From an uncultured Bacteroidales bacterium (GTDB lineage: Bacteria; Bacteroidota; Bacteroidia; Bacteroidales; Muribaculaceae), in assembly GCA_902768435.1 (NCBI GenBank), contig CACXLJ010000002.1, forward strand, positions 191,448 to 255,447: 64,000 nucleotides of DNA, in the 5' to 3' direction. Positions 9,228 to 15,753 of the stretch are shown piece after piece. How positions within the stretch are numbered: position 1 is the stretch's first letter; the number at the start of each line of letters is the position of its first letter. The notes beneath the pieces are model-generated. The model searched no databases. It saw only the letters and a program-made list of their open reading frames with translations, and had not been told where the DNA came from. A program made the position numbers and the translations under genes.

Positions 9228-9974
9228 ATGAAATTACTAGAAGGAAAAGTCGCTCTCGTCACCGGTGCCGCCCGTGGCATTGGCAAGGCGATTGCGCTCA
9301 AGTTCGCCGCCGAAGGCGCCGACATCGCATTCACCGACCTCGTTATCGACGAGAACGGCAAGCAAACCGAAGCCGAAATCGCCGCTCTGGGCGTCAAAGC
9401 TAAAGGCTATGCCAGCAATGCAGCCGACTTTGCTCAAACCGAACAGGTTGTGGCCCAAATCAAAGAGGAATTCGGACACATCGACATCCTCGTCAACAAT
9501 GCAGGCATCACCAAGGACTCGCTCATGATGCGCATGACCGAGCAGCAGTGGGATGCCGTGATTGCCGTCAACCTTAAGTCGGCATTCAACTTCATCCACG
9601 CACTCGTGCCCATCATGATGCGCCAGCGTGGCGGCTCCATCATCAACATGGCAAGCGTGGTGGGCGTGCACGGCAATGCCGGACAGGCCAACTATGCAGC
9701 CTCTAAGGCTGGCCTCATCGCTCTCGCCAAGAGCGTGGCCCAGGAGATGGGCAGCCGCGGCATTCGTGCCAACGCCATCGCCCCAGGTTTCATCGACACT
9801 GCCATGACACAGGCTCTGCCCGACGAGGTGCGCAAGGAGTGGACCATGAAGATTCCCCTGCGCCGCGGCGGCACAGTCGACGACATCGCAAATGTCGCCA
9901 CCTTCCTCGCCAGCGACCTCTCGAGCTATGTCACTGGACAGGTCATCCAGGTCGACGGCGGCATGAATATGTAA
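9228..9974 (+). CDS. fabG: 3-oxoacyl-[acyl-carrier-protein] reductase
   Basis: NADPH-dependent short-chain dehydrogenase that performs the first reduction of each fatty-acid elongation cycle. 248 aa. The cofactor motif TGAARGIG is at residues 12-19, and NNAG is in LVNNAGITKDSLMMRM, which is highly diagnostic of FabG. The catalytic residues are Ser143, Tyr156 and Lys160 (YAASK). The C-terminal GQVIQVDGGMNM is also typical. It stands alone here, away from other fab genes, and ends at a strong terminator. Confidence 0.93.
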   Translation: MKLLEGKVALVTGAARGIGKAIALKFAAEGADIAFTDLVIDENGKQTEAEIAALGVKAKGYASNAADFAQTEQVVAQIKEEFGHIDILVNNAGITKDSLMMRMTEQQWDAVIAVNLKSAFNFIHALVPIMMRQRGGSIINMASVVGVHGNAGQANYAASKAGLIALAKSVAQEMGSRGIRANAIAPGFIDTAMTQALPDEVRKEWTMKIPLRRGGTVDDIANVATFLASDLSSYVTGQVIQVDGGMNM

Positions 9975-10006
9975 TTACCGGCAAGCATTTGCTACACAAA
10001 AAAACT

Positions 10007-10040
10007 ACGGCGAAGCCCACAGGCCTCGCCGTTTTTTTTC
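10007..10040 (+). terminator. Rho-independent terminator after fabG
   Basis: ACGGCGA (10007-10013) pairs with TCGCCGT (10026-10032), followed by a long T tract. Confidence 0.85.
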
Positions 10041-10050
10041 TTTTATTTGG

Positions 10051-10137
10051 CTCGGAGATCTCGGAGTTCACAAAGCCCTCGGAGTTCTCGGAGTTCTCGG
10101 AGCTCTCGGAGCCACCCTCAACCCTAAACTCTCAACC
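10051..10137 (+). repeat. Degenerate tandem array: 9-nt CTCGGAG units, then 7-nt units
   Basis: Seven consecutive 9-nt units (10051-10113). Six start CTCGGAG; the third (10069) is diverged. From 10114 the period changes to 7: ACCCTCA, ACCCTAA, ACTCTCA. It lies between the fabG terminator and the convergent DUF695-like gene and carries no ORF. Confidence 0.85.
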
Positions 10138-10155
10138 GCGAGCACAGCTCGCATC

Positions 10156-10605
10156 TCAATCGGTGCCTTCGGTGATTTCGGTCTTGAGCAGTTCTTCATA
10201 CTCGGTCCACTCAGGGTCTTCCTCGGCATAGAACGAGAGGGGCAACTGCTCAAACTGCGCCAGCGCCTCGTTGAACTTGCGCTGGAAGATGTGCAGACTG
10301 CGCGTGTAGAACACCCAGTTGCGCTCGCCATCGCCAGTGTAGATGCCCGTGATGATGGCTACGGGGTCCTTTCTGAAGCACTCGCTTAGCGCTGTGTTCA
10401 CCTCGTCCATGAGCATCGAGGTCTTGTAGGTCGGCATGCCGTTGCGGTCACCCTCATAGGTCCAGGTCACCTCCACGCGATAGTTAAACACGCCCAAGGC
10501 GCGAGCCTCGTCCATGTCGCGGCGGCCTGTCACGATAATCACACGGCCATTCTCGGCCTCGGTGGGGGCACTCCACCACTCGTCGCTCAATTTCAGTCGT
10601 CCCAT
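10156..10605 (-). CDS. DUF695-like hypothetical protein
   Basis: 149 aa, no signal peptide, presumably cytoplasmic. The N-terminal WWSAPTEAENGRVIIVTGRRD and the C-terminal PLSFYAEEDPEWTEYEELL resemble the DUF695 family found in many Bacteroidetes, whose function is unknown. The middle contains an alternating beta-strand pattern (VEVTWTYEGD, VAIITGIYTGDGERNWVFYTR). The frame is clean and codon use resembles its neighbours. It is convergent with fabG across the 10.05-kb repeat array, whose edge is only ~20 bp from the stop. Confidence 0.75.
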   Translation of the reverse strand: MGRLKLSDEWWSAPTEAENGRVIIVTGRRDMDEARALGVFNYRVEVTWTYEGDRNGMPTYKTSMLMDEVNTALSECFRKDPVAIITGIYTGDGERNWVFYTRSLHIFQRKFNEALAQFEQLPLSFYAEEDPEWTEYEELLKTEITEGTD

Positions 10606-10742
10606 AACTTTTTTTGATTTTAGGCGATAAAATTAGTCATTTTTCACCACTTTAGCACGATTTTTGCTCTCTAATTTTCACATGAGGCAAAAAAAGCTTA
10701 CCTTTAACACACATTTCTACATAACACATTTTTTATTATATT

Positions 10743-12116
10743 ATGAATATATTTATCACCATCGTTTTTATTGTGATTATCGCTGTACTTGGCGCGCTGC
10801 TCTTTCTTTCTAACCGCAAAGTGGAGGCCAAGCAGCAGGAATTCAACCGAATCATTCAGGACAAACAGCATGAATTTAGCCAGAAACTCGAGGCCAAACA
10901 ACAGGAGTATGATGACAAAACCGAGGCAAAGCAGCAAGAATTCAACAAGGCAATCGATGCCAAGCAGCAAGAGTTGCGCGCGCTCGACACCGAGCGTGCA
11001 GCATTGCAGCAAAGGCTCAACTTCCTTGAACAGGAGCAAAAGCAACTGGCCGAAGACTCAAAACTTGTGTTCAGCAGAGTAGCCTCTGATTTGCTCGAAA
11101 AGCACGGCAAAACGCTGCGCGAAAACAGTCAGCAACAAATATCGCAACTGCTCACCCCCCTGTCAGTCAACTTGGAGCAACTCAAGAAGTCGATTAACGA
11201 CTACTCGCACAAGCAGGTCGAGTATAGCACTGCCCTCAAACAGCAGATTGAAGATCTCGACAAAATGAACCAATCCATTGGCAAGGAGGCCAAAGAACTC
11301 TCTAACGCACTGCGAAGCAACAGCAAGACGCAGGGCGACTGGGGCGAGATGATTCTCACCCGCATCCTTGAAAACTCAGGACTGGTCGAGGGAACGAACT
11401 ATCATCTGCAGGTCACACACAACACCGACGGCTCACTCATCACCAACGACCAGGGCAAGGCTCTGCGACCCGATGTGGTGATTCACTTGCCCGACGGCAA
11501 GAACCTCGTCATCGACTCTAAGGTATCTCTCACCGCCTACACCCAGTGGGCCAACGAGGAAGACGAGCAACTTCGCAAAGAGCACCTCAAAGAACACCTC
11601 AACTCGGTCAAGCGGCACATCGACGAGTTGCAGAACAAGCGCTACGAACAGTGGGTGAAGGACGCTGCCGACTTTGTCATGCTCTTCATCCCCAACGAGG
11701 CCGCCTATCTCCAAGCTATGCAGGCCGATAACGACTTGTGGCAGTATGCCTACAAGCGCAATGTGGTCATCGTGAGTCCCACGCACCTCATCTCCAGCGT
11801 CAAGCTCATCGACCAACTCTGGACGCGAGAGCGCCAGAACAAGAACGCCATGCAGATTGCCGAAGAGGCTGGCAAGATGCTCGACAAGTTCGTGACATTT
11901 GTCAAAGACCTCGAGGACATTGACGATGATCTCACCAAGGCGCGCAAGCACTACGATGGCGCCATGAACAAGCTCAAAACCGGCAAGGGCAACCTCGTGA
12001 CCCGTGCGCAAAAGGTGCAGCAGCTTGGCGCCAAAGCCACCAAGCAACTGCCGAAAGCCGACTCCCGTGACGCGATTAGCCCCATTAACGACGAGGGCCC
12101 ACAGCCAAGAGGCTAG
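10743..12116 (+). CDS. rmuC: DNA recombination protein RmuC family
   Basis: 457 aa. An N-terminal membrane anchor (residues ~2-23) precedes a long coiled coil (to ~residue 190) in which the motif EAKQQEFN recurs three to four times. The RmuC nuclease-like domain follows: QGDWGEMILTRILENSGL, PDVVIHLPDGKNLVIDSKVSLTAY and the late VNIVSPT-like VVIVSPTHLISSVKLI. RmuC limits inversion between short inverted repeats in E. coli and is restriction-endonuclease-like in fold. It is tail-to-tail with nhaD, with one base between the stop codons. Confidence 0.92.
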   Translation: MNIFITIVFIVIIAVLGALLFLSNRKVEAKQQEFNRIIQDKQHEFSQKLEAKQQEYDDKTEAKQQEFNKAIDAKQQELRALDTERAALQQRLNFLEQEQKQLAEDSKLVFSRVASDLLEKHGKTLRENSQQQISQLLTPLSVNLEQLKKSINDYSHKQVEYSTALKQQIEDLDKMNQSIGKEAKELSNALRSNSKTQGDWGEMILTRILENSGLVEGTNYHLQVTHNTDGSLITNDQGKALRPDVVIHLPDGKNLVIDSKVSLTAYTQWANEEDEQLRKEHLKEHLNSVKRHIDELQNKRYEQWVKDAADFVMLFIPNEAAYLQAMQADNDLWQYAYKRNVVIVSPTHLISSVKLIDQLWTRERQNKNAMQIAEEAGKMLDKFVTFVKDLEDIDDDLTKARKHYDGAMNKLKTGKGNLVTRAQKVQQLGAKATKQLPKADSRDAISPINDEGPQPRG

Positions 12117-12117
12117 A

Positions 12118-13461
12118 CTAAATAATAAACATTTTTTCGAGCCAATAGCACAAAATGCCCGCCAGGTAGCCAATGAGCGCAATCCATGAGATGTGCTTCA
12201 AATACCACCCGAAAGAGATTTTTTCGAGCCCCATAACCACAACTCCGGCCGCCGACCCAATAATGAGCATGCTACCGCCCACTCCGGCACAGTAGGCCAA
12301 CAACTGCCAGAAGATGCCGTCAACCGCCATATCGCCACTTGGAGCAACGGAATACATGCCCATGCAACCTGCCACAAGTGGCACATTGTCGATAATCGAC
12401 GAGAGCACCCCGATAATGCCGGTGATGAGATATTGGTTTCCATTGAAAGCCACATTCAAGCCATTGCCCAGCATAGTGAGCACGCCTGTGGTTTTGAGGC
12501 ATGCCACTGCCATGAGAACGCCCAGAAAGAACAGAATGGTCGACATATCAATGCGTGAGAGCATGAGTGCCACGCGCTTTTGCATGGCCCCTTTCTCTTC
12601 GGGATTCTTGAGGTGGGCATAAAACACCTCGGTCACAGTCCACAGCACGCCTAGCACCAACAAAATGCTGACAAACGGCGGCAGGTGGGTGATGCTTTTG
12701 AATACGGGCACCATGATGAGGCCGCCCACCCCCAGCATGAAAATGGTCTTGCGCTGCAAAGCGGTGAGCTCGTTAGGCTGCGAAGTCTGATTCGGCATAG
12801 TGGCGTAGCGTAACTCGCCTTTTAGCGACAGCGATAATATAAATGCGGGAATGATGAGCGACAGCAACGACGGCACAAGCATCTCGCTTATTACTCCCGG
12901 TGCCGTGATCACGCCCTTGTTCCACAACATGATGGTGGTCACATCGCCTATGGGCGAGAAAGCGCCACCCGAGTTGGCCGCAATAATCACCAGCGAGGCA
13001 TAAATCATGCGGTCGCGGCGCTCGCTCACCAACTTGCGCAAAATCATAATCATAACTATCGATGTAGTGAGATTGTCGAGAATGGCCGACAGGAAGAAGG
13101 TCATGAACGCAATGCGCCACAGCAGCTTGCGCTTGCTGCGTGTGTGCATGAGGTCACGCACAAAATTGAAGCCGCCGTTTTGGTCAACGAGTTCCACAAT
13201 GGTCATGGCCCCCATCAAGAAAAAGAGCGTGGTGGCCGTTGAGCCCAGGTGGCGTTCCATGACATCGCTCACCACAGCGGGCATTTGCTCACCCACCGCC
13301 TCAGGCAGAAAACCCGACGGGTCAATCATAAACAAAGTCCAAGTGACCACCAGCATCAACAAGGCAATGGCAGCCTTGTTGACTTTGGTGACACTTTCAA
13401 TGGCTATAAAAAAATAGCCGATGCAAAATGCGACTACAATCGCAACAGTGAGTGGCGTCAT
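12118..13461 (-). CDS. nhaD: NhaD-type sodium:proton antiporter
   Basis: 447 aa with about 11-12 hydrophobic segments. The ion transporter superfamily pattern is clear: MTPLTVAIVVAFCIGYFFIAIE at the N-terminus (shown here in part: CIGYFFIAIE), SAILDNLTTSIVM near residue 115, NSGGAFSPIGDVTTIMLW near 160 and SSIIDNVPLVAGCMGMY near 355. The two SxxDNxxT/PL motifs and GDVTT are typical of NhaD. It exports Na+ or Li+ in exchange for H+. It sits 3 bp downstream of the 129-aa gene in the same direction, so the pair is probably co-transcribed. Confidence 0.9.
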   Translation of the reverse strand: MTPLTVAIVVAFCIGYFFIAIESVTKVNKAAIALLMLVVTWTLFMIDPSGFLPEAVGEQMPAVVSDVMERHLGSTATTLFFLMGAMTIVELVDQNGGFNFVRDLMHTRSKRKLLWRIAFMTFFLSAILDNLTTSIVMIMILRKLVSERRDRMIYASLVIIAANSGGAFSPIGDVTTIMLWNKGVITAPGVISEMLVPSLLSLIIPAFILSLSLKGELRYATMPNQTSQPNELTALQRKTIFMLGVGGLIMVPVFKSITHLPPFVSILLVLGVLWTVTEVFYAHLKNPEEKGAMQKRVALMLSRIDMSTILFFLGVLMAVACLKTTGVLTMLGNGLNVAFNGNQYLITGIIGVLSSIIDNVPLVAGCMGMYSVAPSGDMAVDGIFWQLLAYCAGVGGSMLIIGSAAGVVVMGLEKISFGWYLKHISWIALIGYLAGILCYWLEKMFII

Positions 13462-13464
13462 GTA

Positions 13465-13854
13465 TTACAGCAATTTGACAATGGCCTCAACGTCGTTATC
13501 GGCGTAGTAACGGGGCTCAAACAGTGCATGGTTCTTATAGTTCTCGAAACGAATAAGTTGCAGGGCGCAAAACCGGTGATCCTGACTCAAGCACACCTCC
13601 AGGCGGTAGTTGCCCAGTTGAGCCGTGGCGGGTTTGCCCTTGCGCTGTAACTCAGCCTCCATCTTGCTTATGGGCATATCAAGCAGGCGTTGAAGGCGAG
13701 CGCCCTCAACCGGGTCATATTCCCGCACAATCACCTTCACGGGGCTTTGTGTGGGGGCATAAATCACCTTGGTACCAAAAAATGACTTTTTGACTATGAT
13801 ATTCTCATGGGTTGAGACAGCTGCAGCCATCTCCAAATTTTTAAAACTTGGCAT
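13465..13854 (-). CDS. Hypothetical protein upstream of nhaD
   Basis: 129 aa; I do not recognise the family. No signal peptide or membrane segment. A beta-rich first half (ENIIVKKSFFGTKVIYAP, then VKVIVREYDP) and a second half with RLEVCLSQDHRFCALQLIRFENY suggest a small alpha/beta fold. The stop is 3 bp before the nhaD start, so it is the first gene of a two-gene unit and could be functionally tied to it. Codon use matches its neighbours. Confidence 0.7.
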   Translation of the reverse strand: MPSFKNLEMAAAVSTHENIIVKKSFFGTKVIYAPTQSPVKVIVREYDPVEGARLQRLLDMPISKMEAELQRKGKPATAQLGNYRLEVCLSQDHRFCALQLIRFENYKNHALFEPRYYADNDVEAIVKLL

Positions 13855-14122
13855 AATTGTTGTATTCTTTTAAATTTCAATCGGTTACAATAGCTTATGC
13901 GAGTGCGGCGTATCCTTCGAGCCGATTGTGACATCGGGGCTGACACCATAGCGTGCCATGCCGGGCAATGCGCGGCAGCAATGCAACACCAACAGAGAAA
14001 AACGATGGCGTAACCACTCACATGGCCGTCACAATCACCGATTGAAAGGGTTGGTAAATAAAATGAGTAAAAATAAATAAGGAGGAACAACGCGGATTCC
14101 TAACTAAGAATGCAACCTTATG
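13855..14122. other. Gene-free interval with a widely spaced inverted repeat
   Basis: No convincing gene. TTTCAATCGGT at 13875-13885 and ACCGATTGAAA at 14037-14047 are exact inverted repeats ~150 bp apart. GATTGTGAC at 13923-13931 and GTCACAATC at 14027-14035 form a second pair. It could fold into an RNA of ~170 nt or be the remnant of a decayed element; neither is shown. Confidence 0.4.
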
Positions 14123-14524
14123 CTAACAAATGATGCGCCTGAGCGCAATCACATAATAGTCGCGCGAGGCCGAGGGACAGAAGGGAGCCGTCTCAAGGCG
14201 GCACCTGCTGTCGTAGTGCGAATAGAGGGGTTTAATAATGTGAAACTTGGCAAGAGCCGAGTGCGAAGTGACCGTGCGCTCGGTCTTCAGGGAGTTAGTG
14301 CTTATGGTGCGCTGCTGGCGTGAACCGCACAAACGATAAAGCAGGGTGGCATCGGTGAGGGTGGCCTCCTGGTTATTGCCCGGTTGATGAGCAAGGGTTA
14401 ATGCCCCCGCCTGACGCAAACCGCCGTCGGGAGAAGGACTATTGAGCCGCTGGGCGCCGGCCCACATGAGCCACACACCACTCAGTAGCGCCACAATTAT
14501 TATGTAACTTCGCAACTGCTTCAT
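14123..14524 (-). CDS. Small secreted or membrane-anchored hypothetical protein
   Basis: 133 aa from the ATG at 14524, chosen because TAACTTTG on the same strand (14540-14533) sits just upstream. The longer start at 14560 would lie on the far side of the promoter. An N-terminal hydrophobic segment (residues ~5-24, SYIIIVALLSGVWLMWAG) indicates a signal peptide or anchor. The rest is polar and Ser/Arg-rich with several Cys and no recognisable domain. It could be a lineage-specific envelope protein; coding status is probable rather than certain. Confidence 0.5.
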   Translation of the reverse strand: MKQLRSYIIIVALLSGVWLMWAGAQRLNSPSPDGGLRQAGALTLAHQPGNNQEATLTDATLLYRLCGSRQQRTISTNSLKTERTVTSHSALAKFHIIKPLYSHYDSRCRLETAPFCPSASRDYYVIALRRIIC

Positions 14525-14532
14525 TGGTGGCG

Positions 14533-14540
14533 CAAAGTTA
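14533..14540 (-). promoter_or_regulatory. -7 element for the 14123-14524 gene
   Basis: On the minus strand this reads TAACTTTG followed by CGCC. It leaves only a few nucleotides of leader before the ATG at 14524. Confidence 0.55.
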
Positions 14541-14719
14541 CAACTTATTTTCCGAAACAAGTAGGATTAGCGGCATTTTGTGGCACCGGGAATCCATGTT
14601 TTTAAATCAGATTTAACATTTTAAGTTAATTTAATGCCACTAATTAAGAATTTGCCACGAATAACAAACGACGCGGCCTTTGTATTACAGCGTTTTAGCG
14701 AAATGCCGAATGTTAAAGA

Positions 14720-14751
14720 TTTGGCGCGTAAAAGTTTTTTTCGTACCTTTG
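14720..14751 (+). promoter_or_regulatory. Strong promoter for the structured leader and redoxin-like gene
   Basis: TTTG at 14720-14723, a 20-nt spacer and TACCTTTG at 14744-14751, an exact match to the Bacteroidetes consensus. The start site should be near 14758, ~125 nt before the ATG at 14885. Confidence 0.75.
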
Positions 14752-14756
14752 CAGTC

Positions 14757-14865
14757 CATTTCGCGCTCTGCGAGTGCAGAGCCCTTGCCCGGCAGCGGCT
14801 GGGCTTCGCCGAAAATCGGCAAAGACTACCGTCCGTGTGTGATTCTCGCACAGTAGTCTTCTTTT
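14757..14865 (+). ncRNA. Candidate structured leader or small RNA of unknown class
   Basis: Four hairpins follow the promoter in succession: GCTCTGC-GAGT-GCAGAGC (14765-14782); GCCC/GGGC (14787-14804); GCCGA-AAA-TCGGC (14808-14820); and AAGACTAC/GTAGTCTT (14822-14860) with an inner GTGTG/CGCAC stem and CTTTT after it. The last is terminator-like. This could be an attenuating leader of the downstream gene or a ~105-nt stand-alone RNA. It lacks the SRP GGAAGCAG signature, and I do not recognise any riboswitch class. Confidence 0.5.
14822..14865 (+). terminator. Terminator-like hairpin between leader and redoxin-like gene
   Basis: 8-bp outer stem AAGACTAC/GTAGTCTT, inner GTGTG/CGCAC stem and CTTTT. 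It lies downstream of the promoter and 20 nt before the ATG at 14885. Confidence 0.6.
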
Positions 14866-14884
14866 AGAACTTAATTCACAGTTT

Positions 14885-15361
14885 ATGAACATTAAAAGTG
14901 TTATTTCTTTAACGGCATTAGCGCTTTTCATTTTATTCGCAACTTCGGGTAACTACAGTCCCGCCGAGTCGGCAGTAGGCAGCATGGCACCCAACTTCAC
15001 CGTGACCAATGAGCACACCACACTCTCGCTGCAGCAGCTGCGTGGCAACTATGTGCTCGTCACCTTCTGGGACTCCACACAGCCCGAGTCGCGCATTGCC
15101 AACATCAGCCACGACAGGTTCGCTGCCAAGGCTGGCTTCACACACATTGCCATCAATACCGACCGCAGCCAGGCCGTCTTTGGCCAACTCTGCCGCATCG
15201 ACCACCTCAACGACGCCACACAGTTCCACTGTGGCGACAACCGTCAACTCCTGAGCGAGTGGAAACAGCTCGATGGCCCTCTCCACTCATTCCTCATCGA
15301 CCCCCAGGGCACCATCATCGCCATCGATCCCACACCCTCTACCCTAGCAGATAGCATTTAG
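14885..15361 (+). CDS. Redoxin/thioredoxin-fold protein lacking the CxxC motif
   Basis: 158 aa with an N-terminal signal or anchor (residues 1-21). GSMAPNFTVTNEHTTLSLQQLRGNYVLVTFWDSTQPESR matches the start of TlpA/ResA-type redoxins (relevant piece: LRGNYVLVTFWDS). Where these proteins have WCxxC, this one reads DSTQPES, so it should not catalyse thiol-disulphide exchange. A late SFLIDPQGTIIAIDP strand-turn is also typical. The C-terminal LADSI and the stop codon are encoded by the first units of the 7-nt repeat array at 15345, so the natural C-terminus may have been altered. It is preceded by the structured leader. Confidence 0.75.
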   Translation: MNIKSVISLTALALFILFATSGNYSPAESAVGSMAPNFTVTNEHTTLSLQQLRGNYVLVTFWDSTQPESRIANISHDRFAAKAGFTHIAINTDRSQAVFGQLCRIDHLNDATQFHCGDNRQLLSEWKQLDGPLHSFLIDPQGTIIAIDPTPSTLADSI

Positions 15362-15428
15362 CAGATAGCTGTTAGCATTTAGCAATTAGCATCTAGCAAC
15401 TAGCCGATAGCAACTGGCATTTAGCAGT
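15345..15428 (+). repeat. Degenerate 7-nt tandem array (TAGCANN, 12 units)
   Basis: Units are TAGCAGA, TAGCATT, TAGCAGA, TAGCTGT, TAGCATT, TAGCAAT, TAGCATC, TAGCAAC, TAGCCGA, TAGCAAC, TGGCATT and TAGCAGT, with no indel. The first two units and the stop TAG (15359) are the 3' end of the redoxin-like gene. Confidence 0.9.
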
Positions 15429-15431
15429 AAG

Positions 15432-15451
15432 CCCCTCTTTTGGAGGGGTTT
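15432..15451 (+). terminator. Hairpin after the redoxin-like gene
   Basis: CCCCTC (15432-15437) pairs with GAGGGG (15443-15448), loop TTTTG, then TTTGGG. The T tract is weak, so termination efficiency is uncertain. Confidence 0.45.
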
Positions 15452-15513
15452 GGGAAGGCTACTATTGCCATCTGCCTAAACATATCGACATTTCACCTTA
15501 CTTTAGAACTTTT

Positions 15514-15578
15514 TTGCATATATTTTATGCAATTGTATAGAAAAAATTTGTTAGTTTACTGAAAAAGGCGTTACTTTG
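15514..15578 (+). promoter_or_regulatory. Promoter and upstream palindrome for the large modular protein
   Basis: TTTG at 15547-15550, a 20-nt spacer and TTACTTTG at 15571-15578 (one mismatch). Directly upstream is a perfect inverted repeat TTGCATA-N5-TATGCAA (15514-15532), a candidate operator. The predicted leader is ~170 nt. The interval 15362-15753 holds otherwise only the 7-nt array and its hairpin. Confidence 0.55.
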
Positions 15579-15753
15579 CACCGCTAAAAACGGATTGTGA
15601 TCTATCGTGATAAACACAAACATGCAAAACACACATTGCACATTTAAACATAAATCACAACAATCGCACTGGGCCCTTTAGGCTCGGCGCAAGACACGTA
15701 TTTTATTGAAACACACATTTTTAAAACCTTTTATTAATTAACTTTTTAAAAAC

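Noticed and set aside
13794..14090. Minus-strand open frame upstream of the 129-aa gene
   Set aside because: Overlaps the start of the better-supported 13465-13854 gene in another frame; composition odd (Cys/Trp-rich).
14757..14865. SRP (4.5S) RNA, 6S RNA or known riboswitch
   Set aside because: No GGAAGCAG signature, too short for 6S, and no recognised riboswitch core; kept as an unclassified structured RNA.
14634..14867. 77-codon plus-strand open frame over the leader
   Set aside because: Spans the promoter and the hairpins; no start context, composition not coding.
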